Positions 1 through 6,575 of a stretch of DNA of 15,462 nucleotides are shown piece after piece. Source of the stretch: an uncultured Ruminococcus sp. (GTDB taxonomy: Bacteria; Bacillota; Clostridia; Oscillospirales; Ruminococcaceae). Below the pieces are notes generated by a model. That model was given only the letters and a program-made list of their open reading frames with translations, had not been told where the DNA came from and did not search any database. Every line of letters starts with the position of its first letter. Positions within the stretch are counted from its first letter, which is position 1. The translations under genes were made by a program, and so were the position numbers. The stretch is taken from NCBI GenBank assembly GCA_900545285.1, contig UQYK01000047.1, forward strand, positions 1 to 15,462, written 5' to 3'.

Positions 1-76
1 ATATGACGGGAAATTTGCAAGCAGATGGCGTGCAAAGTCGCCAGACGCTCTTTGTACGGTATTGCCTTTACACTAA
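1..76 (+). CDS. Possible 3' end of an upstream gene (partial)
   Basis: Frame 2 is open from the window edge to a TAA at 74-76, giving about 24 residues ending TVLPLH. The stop falls just before a strong terminator that also has a T-tract in the plus direction, which is what the end of a rightward gene would look like. The peptide is too short to recognise, and frame 3 is also open across this stretch, so the reading frame is uncertain. It may not be coding at all. Confidence 0.2.
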   Translation, partial: YDGKFASRWRAKSPDALCTVLPLH

Positions 77-120
77 AAAACTGTGCGGCAGATAGCATCT
101 CTGCGGCACAGTTTCTTTTT
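76..120. terminator. Bidirectional intrinsic terminator
   Basis: Arms at 78-92 and 100-114 pair over 15 positions with a single mismatch around a 7-nt loop. The stem is flanked by A-rich sequence on the left and T-rich sequence on the right, so it can stop transcription from both sides. On the minus strand it directly follows the pnuC stop codon (119-121). On the plus strand it would end whatever lies upstream of the window. Confidence 0.85.
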
Positions 121-799
121 ATGTCTGGTAAGCGTGTTCTCTTTTTCGCCAGCTGAGAAAGCCATACATATCATTGAAAAAGAAAATTGCAAAATTTACA
201 GCTACTGGTATGTATGCCGGATTTTTGATGGATGCAAAAATCCATAAAACAATCAGCACAATATCGTTGGACGCATATCCCAATGCATAATAGGAAGAGC
301 GCAGCATAGTCAGAGATGCTGCAAGAAAGCTCGTTGTAACAGAAATGGTACTGAACAGCAGATTTGGGGTGCGCAGCATGCGCAGGATTACATAAAAAAT
401 TCCCGTTGTGAGAATGGTGAAGAAGATCAGTCCCGCAATATGCTTTTTTTGCAGCTTTTGAATGGCAACTTCCTTTCCGTTTCCTGCCGGGTTTTTGATC
501 CAGGTGATGGTGGACCAGATTGCCATGGGCATTGTCATGCCCAGATAAGTGATCATTTCACCCCAATAGCGAAAGCGCCAGGAAATGATGCCGTATAGGA
601 TACTAAACAAAATCATCAGGATTTGCGCCCATACATTTCCTTTTGCCGCGAAAATTAAGGAAGTGATGCCGACACAAGCGGCCGTCAGTGTCAGATAATC
701 GACATCGCCGGAGAATACATTGGAAAGAATCACAATGGCAAGAGAGCCCAGCCAGAGCAGCCATTCCTTTCCGGACAGATCTTTGATTGGATTGTGCAT
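119..799 (-). CDS. pnuC: PnuC-family transporter (nicotinamide riboside or a related vitamin precursor)
   Basis: This is a 226-residue, mostly hydrophobic inner-membrane protein with about seven membrane segments, the usual size for PnuC. PnuC proteins carry nicotinamide riboside by facilitated diffusion, and a cytoplasmic kinase then traps it for NAD synthesis. The family shows in the aromatic-rich SWRFRYWGE stretch (residues 73-81) and the C-terminal FFNDMYGFLSWRKRE segment (residues 207-221). The frame stays open to an ATG at 946, but I chose the ATG at 799. It has a GAGG ribosome binding site five bases upstream, and the 49 extra residues are not transporter-like. The substrate is not proven: relatives carry thiamine, riboflavin or deoxynucleosides. 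I recognise no TPP or FMN riboswitch in the leader, which weakly favours nicotinamide riboside. Confidence 0.85.
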   Translation of the reverse strand: MHNPIKDLSGKEWLLWLGSLAIVILSNVFSGDVDYLTLTAACVGITSLIFAAKGNVWAQILMILFSILYGIISWRFRYWGEMITYLGMTMPMAIWSTITWIKNPAGNGKEVAIQKLQKKHIAGLIFFTILTTGIFYVILRMLRTPNLLFSTISVTTSFLAASLTMLRSSYYALGYASNDIVLIVLWIFASIKNPAYIPVAVNFAIFFFNDMYGFLSWRKREHAYQT

Positions 800-825
800 A
801 AAAACCTCGTTTCTATTGGAAAAAC

Positions 826-864
826 TGTCTGCACAGAAAAAATGCAGGATTGTTTGTGCAGACA
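826..864 (-). promoter_or_regulatory. Strong hairpin just upstream of the pnuC ribosome binding site
   Basis: A perfect 10-bp inverted repeat (TGTCTGCACA at 826-835, TGTGCAGACA at 855-864) encloses a 19-nt loop. It lies in the pnuC mRNA leader and ends 16 nt before the GAGG at 805-808. The loop contains a CCT that could pair with the AGG of the ribosome binding site as an H-type pseudoknot; that pairing is inference. There is no T-tract directly after the stem, so control of translation is more likely than termination. Confidence 0.5.
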
Positions 865-889
865 TTTGATTTGCGAAAGAACAGAATGC

Positions 890-913
890 GGCAGCGATTT
901 GCAGTACGCTGCC
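890..913 (-). promoter_or_regulatory. Second hairpin in the pnuC leader
   Basis: GGCAGCG (890-896) and CGCTGCC (907-913) pair perfectly over 7 G/C-rich base pairs around a 10-nt loop. It sits 25 nt from the larger hairpin at 826-864. Together they make most of the leader between 914 and 826 structured. Confidence 0.45.
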
Positions 914-926
914 ATATTTCCAAAAA

Positions 927-986
927 TCATTTTTCGAGGAGAACATAAGGATCCAATATGGGAATGGTGCGCTGTTTGAAAATCAT
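927..986 (-). CDS. Possible 19-residue upstream ORF (leader peptide) in the pnuC leader
   Basis: An ATG at 986-984 follows an AAGAGG sequence (1000-995) by eight bases, and the frame runs 19 codons to a TGA at 929-927, giving MIFKQRTIPILDPYVLLEK. It is the first good translation start on the predicted pnuC transcript and ends before the two hairpins, so ribosomes on it could influence how the leader folds. There is no obvious run of regulatory codons, and the case rests on spacing and ribosome binding site alone. It could be chance. Confidence 0.3.
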   Translation of the reverse strand: MIFKQRTIPILDPYVLLEK

Positions 987-1035
987 ATAAGAAACCTCTT
1001 TGCTTTTTTGCTTTGAAATATTGCTTTGGAGGCTT

Positions 1036-1064
1036 ATTATATCATATCTGTTTTGTAAAAGCAA
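1036..1064 (-). promoter_or_regulatory. Promoter for pnuC
   Basis: On the minus strand, TTGCTT (1064-1059) and TATAAT (1041-1036) are separated by 17 bases, a close match to a sigma-A promoter. Transcription would start near 1029, leaving a leader of about 230 nt before the pnuC ATG at 799. Confidence 0.7.
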
Positions 1065-1158
1065 GTGCCTCTGTTGAATCTGTGTACGATTTTGCAGGTA
1101 AGAATATTTTCTGTATTGTATATTTTTTTAAAACGTTGCTGATTTCACAAAATTCCAC

Positions 1159-1187
1159 TTGAATCTGTTTAAAATGTATGGTATTAT
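1159..1187 (+). promoter_or_regulatory. Promoter for the dockerin protease
   Basis: TTGAAT (1159-1164) and TATTAT (1182-1187) are 17 bases apart. Transcription would begin near 1194, about 40 bases before the chosen ATG at 1234. This rules out the in-frame TTG at 1159 as a start codon, because it lies inside the -35 box. Confidence 0.7.
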
Positions 1188-1233
1188 GGAGATAGTTTTC
1201 ACAGATGCAGATATCTGTAGATTGGAGTATGAT

Positions 1234-3696
1234 ATGAAATTAAAACAGGAGAATACGTGGAAAAAGAAAGGGAAAGGGTCTGGAAAGTGTTTCCGGAGTC
1301 TCTCTGTGCTTCTGTCACTGGTACTTTTCGGCAGCTTTGCCGCATGGTTTTCTTTTCCTGCGACTGCGGCGGAGAAAACTGTGCAGCAGGTGAATAACAT
1401 TGTGTTGTTTGCACAGTTCGATTCGCTGGAAACAACCAACTTTATGCAGGACAAAACCGAAGAGATCATTGCAATGTGCAATGATGACAGCACATATCAC
1501 TCGCTTTCCCGGTACATTGAAACGATTTCAGACGGACAGATGCGGGTGACTTCCTATTTTCCGCAGTTGGAAAACGGGGTGATTCAGCCATACGTTCTGC
1601 AAAAAGACCGTTCTTCCTATACGGATTATAATGAGTATGCGATTGAAATGCTGACAAATATTGCTGTTTCGGAAGAAATTCCTTTGGACGGGGATCAGGA
1701 CGGTGTTGTAGACAACGTCACATTTGTCGTGGATGGACGGGCTACCTCTGTAGCAGATCCGCTTTGGGCAAAGGCCTTTTCCATTGCTGGAATGGAGATA
1801 AACGGAGTTCCCACTGGCAACGCAAATCTGCACAGTGGTTATACGCTTCTCGGCTCAAAAATTTTCAACGGAATCGGCACGCTTTGCCATGAGTTCCTGC
1901 ACAGTATGGGATATCCGGATTTGTACCATCGAAGCGATGTTCCCGGAAATCCGGTGGGGCAGTGGGACATTATGTCCACAAATTCGGTCTTTCTGCAATA
2001 TCCTCTTGCATACCAGCGGTATGCGGTTTCCGGGTGGATGGACGCACAGACCATTACTCAGGATGGAACCTATACCATGGATCTGGCTTCAGCCTCAAGC
2101 GGAAATCGTCTGTATCTGTTGAAAACGCCGCTGTCGGAAACAGAATTTTTTGCTGTGGAGTACCGTAAGCCGGGAAAGGCGTATTCGGATGAATTGGACT
2201 GCAAGATTTATGGAGAAGGGCTGGTTGTTTATCGGATCAATACTGCGGAACACGGAAATTATCGCGGAGATCAGGACGAGATCTATGTATTTCGGCCAGA
2301 TGAAACCACACTGAACGGGGGACTTGGGGATCTGACGCGATCCTGTTACGGCGGAACCAATGCGCCGGATCATATTGGTACAACAGACCTGGAAAAAACA
2401 TTTGCAGAGGATGCACTGGTATATGCAGATGGTACCAACAGCGGAATTGCACTGGATCAGATTCAAATTCTGGGAGATGGTACATTACAGTTTACGGTTT
2501 CCTTTGCAGATGTTTCAGGAATGCAGCTGTGGGAAACAGTGCCTGATACCGATGCAATCGCCAGTGCGAATGGCTACGACATGGCAACCGATGAAACGGG
2601 AGCACTTTATTTGTTTTCTGCTTCTGAAAATACGGCCACATTGTATCAGGCAGATGAAACAGACCATTTTTCCGCAGTGAGCATACCGCTTTCCGGAACA
2701 ATTTATAATCCGAAGCTTGTATTTTGCGGCAATGTGCCCTATGTGCTCTATCAGGATGCATCCTATTTGCCGTGCCTGCGCCGATGGAATGCGCAAAACG
2801 GTACCTGGGAAGCCTGCTATACCGGACAAGAACTGGCGCAGTATACAGATCTTGCTACAGATGGAAAACAGATCTTTTTCACCTACACCATTGGCTCGTA
2901 TCCTTATGCACTTTATGCGTCCGCTTATGATCCGGAATCCGGCAGCACTTCTGCCTTAGGGAACGTAATCGCAGACAACGCCTGCAATATGGAAATTGCA
3001 GTTGCCAGCGGAAAGGTTTTGATTGGCTATCGAGATTTGTCCGATGGAAACACGCCGAAGCTCTCTATTTATGACGGCAGCGCGTGGAATACGGAAAAGC
3101 TTTCTGAAAGCGGATGCGGTACAGTTTCTGTAGCAGCAGAACAGGACACGGCATGGATTTTGCCCACCGGAGAGGATAATACAGTTTTCTGCTGGAAAAA
3201 CGGAACGCTTTCCTCAGCGCAGCTGCCGGAAAATATGCAAAACCGCACATTTCAGATTGCTGCTGTGATGAAGAACGGCCAGATTTTCGCCGCACTGAAC
3301 GGACAAAATCCAGAAGAATTTTTGATGTATCAGACTGCATCTACGGATAGCACATGGAAGCAGACTGGAAACCCCATTACCAATGCAATCGTCAATTCCC
3401 CGGTTCTGGCGGCTTCTGGAGAGCACCTCTATTGTCTCTATACTGCGTCAGAGCAATCCGTGGTTCTGAAAAAGCTGCGCATTGCTGACAGCGCTAAGCC
3501 GGAATCGAAGCTGTCCGGAGATGTCAATGAAAACGGCGTGCTGGATCTGGGAGATGCAGTATTGCTGCAGCGTTATTTGCTGGTTGATGCAGAATTGACG
3601 CAGACACAGGCGGAACGTGCAGATGTACTGGAAGATCAGGTGTTAAACGGTTTGGATCTCACGCTTTTAAAACAGCTGCTGTTTCAAAAGGTTTAA
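1234..3696 (+). CDS. Secreted M6-type zinc metalloprotease with C-terminal dockerin
   Basis: The 820-residue precursor starts at an ATG six bases after GGAG (1224-1227). Residues 1-46 form a signal peptide: a Lys-rich start, a hydrophobic core at about 23-42, and an ATAA cleavage site. The protease domain covers about 47-440. HEFLHSMGYPDLY (219-231) is the zinc site typical of M6 / immune inhibitor A-like enzymes: H219 and H223 bind zinc, E220 is catalytic, D229 is the likely third ligand. GQWDIM (about 242-247) is the conserved downstream turn, and an Asp-rich DGDQDG stretch near 153 is a likely calcium site. Residues 480-750 are beta-rich and propeller-like. Residues 761-820 are a type I dockerin with two F-hand repeats. 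The first loop is canonical (D763, N765, N767, D771, D774); the second has Leu799 where Asn or Asp is usual. It is probably exported and anchored to a cohesin scaffold. Substrate unknown. Confidence 0.9.
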   Translation: MKLKQENTWKKKGKGSGKCFRSLSVLLSLVLFGSFAAWFSFPATAAEKTVQQVNNIVLFAQFDSLETTNFMQDKTEEIIAMCNDDSTYHSLSRYIETISDGQMRVTSYFPQLENGVIQPYVLQKDRSSYTDYNEYAIEMLTNIAVSEEIPLDGDQDGVVDNVTFVVDGRATSVADPLWAKAFSIAGMEINGVPTGNANLHSGYTLLGSKIFNGIGTLCHEFLHSMGYPDLYHRSDVPGNPVGQWDIMSTNSVFLQYPLAYQRYAVSGWMDAQTITQDGTYTMDLASASSGNRLYLLKTPLSETEFFAVEYRKPGKAYSDELDCKIYGEGLVVYRINTAEHGNYRGDQDEIYVFRPDETTLNGGLGDLTRSCYGGTNAPDHIGTTDLEKTFAEDALVYADGTNSGIALDQIQILGDGTLQFTVSFADVSGMQLWETVPDTDAIASANGYDMATDETGALYLFSASENTATLYQADETDHFSAVSIPLSGTIYNPKLVFCGNVPYVLYQDASYLPCLRRWNAQNGTWEACYTGQELAQYTDLATDGKQIFFTYTIGSYPYALYASAYDPESGSTSALGNVIADNACNMEIAVASGKVLIGYRDLSDGNTPKLSIYDGSAWNTEKLSESGCGTVSVAAEQDTAWILPTGEDNTVFCWKNGTLSSAQLPENMQNRTFQIAAVMKNGQIFAALNGQNPEEFLMYQTASTDSTWKQTGNPITNAIVNSPVLAASGEHLYCLYTASEQSVVLKKLRIADSAKPESKLSGDVNENGVLDLGDAVLLQRYLLVDAELTQTQAERADVLEDQVLNGLDLTLLKQLLFQKV

Positions 3697-3715
3697 AACC
3701 GAATTTATGGCACAT

Positions 3716-3755
3716 AATCCCTGTATCAGCGTTTAACTGATATGGGGATTTTGCT
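3716..3755 (+). terminator. Intrinsic terminator after the protease
   Basis: Arms 3716-3729 and 3737-3750 pair over 14 positions, two of them G-U, around a 7-nt loop. The run of T after it is short (four), so stopping may be incomplete. It lies about 20 bases after the stop codon. Confidence 0.75.
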
Positions 3756-3843
3756 GTGCTTGAGTATATGACGGAGAAAAAATGCTGTTACATTCGCTGA
3801 AAGAATCTGTTTTCGGATTTTCAATTTGTAAATAGTTTTATTC

Positions 3844-3876
3844 CCTATTGACATAGTAGGTGAATGAGTGTATAAT
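3844..3876 (+). promoter_or_regulatory. Full-consensus suf operon promoter with possible Rrf2 operator
   Basis: TTGACA (3848-3853), 17 bases, then TATAAT (3871-3876) is a perfect sigma-A promoter, with transcription expected near 3883. An imperfect dyad at 3844-3860 (CCTATT...AGTAGG) overlaps the -35 box. A promoter this strong needs a repressor, and the first gene of the operon encodes an Rrf2-type one, so I infer autoregulation here. The operator match is modest, five of eight pairs. Confidence 0.8.
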
Positions 3877-3891
3877 AAAATCAATCCCAGG

Positions 3892-3923
3892 CTGTGCCGG
3901 ATGGCTTTTTGATACCGGTGCAG
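3892..3923 (+). promoter_or_regulatory. Hairpin in the suf leader
   Basis: CTGTGCCGG (3892-3900) and CCGGTGCAG (3915-3923) pair over nine positions, two of them G-U, around a 14-nt loop. It forms in the roughly 68-nt leader ahead of the regulator gene. It may stabilise the message; no T-tract follows, so it is not a terminator. Confidence 0.4.
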
Positions 3924-3950
3924 TTTGATGCAAAGGAAAGTGGTAGACAG

Positions 3951-4376
3951 ATGATTGTGTCCACGAAAGGACGAAATGCGCTGAAACTGATGATGTATCT
4001 GGCGCAGACCGATGCCGATGTCTATACACCGCTGAAAATCATTTCCGCCAGGCTGGATATTTCCCTTAAGTATCTGGAAAATATCACCTCCACTCTCTCC
4101 AAAAAGAAATTCGTAGAAGCGGCCAGCGGAAAAGGCGGCGGCTATCGGCTTTCCCGTCCTCCGGAGGAGTACAGCGTAGGCGAAATTTTACGTGCGGTGG
4201 AAGAATCGATTGAACCGGTAAAATGTATTGAAAATGGGACACCGATTTGTGAAACGGCGGATTCCTGTGCCACACTTCCGATCTGGAAGGGGCTGTCTGC
4301 GCTGATTAATAACTATTTAAACGGAATTACCCTTGCCGATGCGGCAAATTATAAAGAAGGAGAAGATCTAACATGA
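3951..4376 (+). CDS. Rrf2/IscR-type iron-sulfur-sensing repressor of the suf operon
   Basis: This 141-residue protein is the usual Rrf2 length. Residues 1-60 form the winged helix-turn-helix (KGRNALKLMMYLA, then LDISLKYLENITSTLSKKKFV), followed by the GKGGGYRLSRP wing (60-70). C92, C100 and C106 match the three cysteines that hold an iron-sulfur cluster in IscR, though the first gap is seven residues instead of five. Family knowledge: the cluster-bound form represses iron-sulfur assembly genes. I chose the ATG at 3951 because it gives the standard N-terminus (MIVSTKGRNAL); the frame extends to a GTG at 3894, but that adds leader sequence containing a hairpin. The ribosome binding site is only fair. 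The stop overlaps the sufC start by four bases, so the two are translationally coupled. Confidence 0.88.
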   Translation: MIVSTKGRNALKLMMYLAQTDADVYTPLKIISARLDISLKYLENITSTLSKKKFVEAASGKGGGYRLSRPPEEYSVGEILRAVEESIEPVKCIENGTPICETADSCATLPIWKGLSALINNYLNGITLADAANYKEGEDLT

Positions 4377-5125
4377 GTCATAACGATCTGCTGCGTATTC
4401 AGAAATTAAAGGTATGTGCCGGAGAAAAGGAAATCCTCCACGGCATTGATCTGGATATCCATGAAAATGAAGTACACGTCCTGATGGGGCCGAACGGTAC
4501 TGGTAAATCCACCTTAGGTGCTGCGCTCATGGGAAATCCGGCGTACACCGTTACCGGCGGCGATATTATTTACAAAGGACAAAACATCAACGAAATGCCG
4601 GATAACGAGCGTGCCAAGAACGGAATCTTCCTTTCTTTCCAGAACCCCATTGAAATTCCGGGCATTACGGTCAGTGCCTTTATCCGCAGCGCGCTGGAAG
4701 CCAAAACCGGAAAGCGCGTTCGCCTGTTCAGCTTCAAAAAGGAACTGGAAGAGAAGATGGAACTGCTCCAGATGGATCCGTCCTATGCAGAACGTGACCT
4801 GAACGTAGGATTTTCCGGCGGCGAAAAGAAAAAAACAGAGATTCTGCAAATGCTGATGCTGAATCCGGAATTTGTTATTCTGGATGAAACGGATTCCGGC
4901 CTGGACGTAGATGCAGTCCGTACCGTTTCCAAGGGCATTGAAGCGTATCGGAAGCAGTCCAAGGGCAGTTTGCTGATAATTACACACAGCACAAAGATTC
5001 TGGAAGCATTGCCGGTTGATTATACACACATTATGGTAAACGGCAAAATTGTAAAGACTTCGGACAGCTCGCTGATTGAAGAAGTTAATGAAAACGGTTT
5101 TGCAGCATATGAAAGTGCAGAATAA
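4373..5125 (+). CDS. sufC: Fe-S cluster assembly ATPase SufC
   Basis: This 250-residue ABC-type ATPase powers conformational change of the SufBCD scaffold in the cytoplasm. The motifs are complete: Walker A GPNGTGKST (39-47), Q-loop Q90, signature FSGGEKKK (147-154), Walker B and D-loop VILDETDSGLDVDA (168-181), and switch H205. The SufC-specific signature (GGEKK, TDSGLDVDA) separates it from transport ATPases, as does the absence of a membrane partner. It starts inside the end of the regulator gene, with AAGGAG about ten bases upstream. Length and order (C before B and D) match other Clostridia. Confidence 0.97.
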   Translation: MSHNDLLRIQKLKVCAGEKEILHGIDLDIHENEVHVLMGPNGTGKSTLGAALMGNPAYTVTGGDIIYKGQNINEMPDNERAKNGIFLSFQNPIEIPGITVSAFIRSALEAKTGKRVRLFSFKKELEEKMELLQMDPSYAERDLNVGFSGGEKKKTEILQMLMLNPEFVILDETDSGLDVDAVRTVSKGIEAYRKQSKGSLLIITHSTKILEALPVDYTHIMVNGKIVKTSDSSLIEEVNENGFAAYESAE

Positions 5126-5161
5126 CATTTGCCGGATGGATTACCGAAAGGGTGAAAACGC

Positions 5162-6568
5162 GTGAAAGAAAAACAGCAGATTGCAGATATCGACAGAAGT
5201 GTCTACGATATCAAAGATAAAGAAACTGATTTTTATAAAGTAGATGCCGGTCTGACACCGGAACTGGTAGAAAAGATTTCAAGGGAAAAAAATGATCCGG
5301 CCTGGATGCAGGTATTCCGTTTGCAGTCTCTCCAGATTTATAATGAATTACAGGTGCCGGACTGGGGACCGTCTATTGAAGGCCTCAATATGGACAACAT
5401 TGTCACCTATGTACGGCCGAATACCAATATGAAGGCCAAGTGGTCAGATGTGCCGGAAGATATCAAAAACACTTTTGAACGGCTGGGAATTCCCCAGGCA
5501 GAACGGAAATCCCTGGCCGGCGTTGGCGCACAGTATGACTCAGAACTGGTTTACCATAACGTGCGACAGGAAGTGGCAGACTTAGGTGTAGTGTATACCG
5601 ATTTGGAAAGTGCACTGCACGGAGAATACGCCGACATGATCCAGAAGCATTTCATGAAGCTGGTTCCGCCTACGGATCATAAGTTTGCGGCACTGCACGG
5701 CGCAGTGTGGTCCGGCGGTTCCTTTGTCTATGTGCCGAAGGGCGTTTCTGTTACTATTCCGCTGCAATCCTATTTCCGACTGAATGCACCGGGTGCCGGT
5801 CAGTTTGAGCATACTTTGATTATTGTGGAGGAAGGCGCTTATCTTCACTTTATTGAAGGCTGTTCCGCACCGAAATATAATGTGGCAAATCTGCACGCCG
5901 GCTGCGTGGAACTGTTCGTAGGGAAAAATGCAACCCTGCGTTATTCTACCATTGAAAACTGGTCGAAGAATATGTATAACCTGAATACCAAGCGCGCATT
6001 GGTGGAGGAAGGCGGTAAGGTAGAATGGGTTTCCGGTTCCTTCGGTTCTCATGTGTCTTATCTGTATCCGATGAGTATCCTCAAGGGCAAGGGTGCAAAA
6101 ATGGAATTCACAGGTATTACCTTTGCCGGCAAGGGACAGAACCTGGATACTGGTGCAAAGGTTGTGCATGCGGCACCGGACACCAGTTCCTATATCAATA
6201 CCAAATCGATTTCCAAGGATGGCGGTATCAGCACATTCCGCAGTTCTGTGGTTGTTAATAAGAATGCCGAAGGCGCAAAGTCTTCCGTTTCCTGTGAATC
6301 TCTGATGCTGGATGCACAGTCTCAGTCGGACACCATTCCGGCAATTGATGTTCGTACTCGGAAGGCAGATGTGGGACATGAAGCGCAGATCGGAAAGATT
6401 AGTAACGAGGCAATTTTCTATCTGATGTCCAGAGGACTGAGCGAAGAAGATGCCAGAGCCTGCATCGTCAGCGGTTTTGCAGATAATGTTTCAAAGGAAC
6501 TGCCGCTGGAATATGCAATTGAAATGAACAATCTGATTCGTCTGGAAATGAAAGGCAGCATTGGGTGA
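5162..6568 (+). CDS. sufB: Fe-S cluster scaffold protein SufB
   Basis: SufB (468 residues) is the core scaffold on which the nascent cluster is built within SufBC2D. The C-terminal beta-helix is well conserved. C378 in SVSCESLM and H406-E407 in GHEAQIGK match E. coli C405 and H433-E434; both are offset by 27, which supports the alignment. These residues take the persulfide sulfur and hold the cluster. The C-terminal helical segment (residues 408-440: GKISNEAIFYLMSRGLSEED and on) is the SufC-contacting family signature. The start is a GTG with AAAGGGTGA about eight bases upstream; no in-frame ATG precedes it. The gap from sufC is 36 bases. Confidence 0.97.
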   Translation: MKEKQQIADIDRSVYDIKDKETDFYKVDAGLTPELVEKISREKNDPAWMQVFRLQSLQIYNELQVPDWGPSIEGLNMDNIVTYVRPNTNMKAKWSDVPEDIKNTFERLGIPQAERKSLAGVGAQYDSELVYHNVRQEVADLGVVYTDLESALHGEYADMIQKHFMKLVPPTDHKFAALHGAVWSGGSFVYVPKGVSVTIPLQSYFRLNAPGAGQFEHTLIIVEEGAYLHFIEGCSAPKYNVANLHAGCVELFVGKNATLRYSTIENWSKNMYNLNTKRALVEEGGKVEWVSGSFGSHVSYLYPMSILKGKGAKMEFTGITFAGKGQNLDTGAKVVHAAPDTSSYINTKSISKDGGISTFRSSVVVNKNAEGAKSSVSCESLMLDAQSQSDTIPAIDVRTRKADVGHEAQIGKISNEAIFYLMSRGLSEEDARACIVSGFADNVSKELPLEYAIEMNNLIRLEMKGSIG

Positions 6569-6575
6569 GGTGAGC

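Larger units (their letters stand above)
800..1233. other. Divergent intergenic region between pnuC and the dockerin protease
   Basis: These 434 bases hold the pnuC promoter and its structured leader on the minus strand and the protease promoter on the plus strand. Between the two promoters (about 1065-1158) the sequence is A/T-rich and I see no gene. A 10-base direct repeat, TTGAATCTGT at 1074-1083 and 1159-1168, marks the second as the protease -35 region; the first copy has no matching -10 box. Confidence 0.6.

Noticed and set aside
800..946. N-terminal extension of PnuC to the ATG at 946
   Set aside because: It lacks a ribosome binding site, crosses both leader hairpins and adds residues unlike the family. 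The ATG at 799 has GAGG five bases upstream.
800..1030. Assignment of the pnuC leader to a known NAD+, TPP or FMN riboswitch
   Set aside because: I could not find the conserved core sequences that I know for these classes; the structure alone is not enough to name it.
1074..1168. Direct repeat TTGAATCTGT (1074-1083 and 1159-1168) as paired operators
   Set aside because: Only two copies, 85 bases apart, and one serves as a -35 box; chance is the simpler explanation.
1159..1233. N-terminal extension of the protease from a TTG
   Set aside because: The TTG lies in the -35 box and the -10 box follows at 1182-1187, so the extension is mostly not transcribed. The ATG at 1234 has a ribosome binding site and gives a standard signal peptide.
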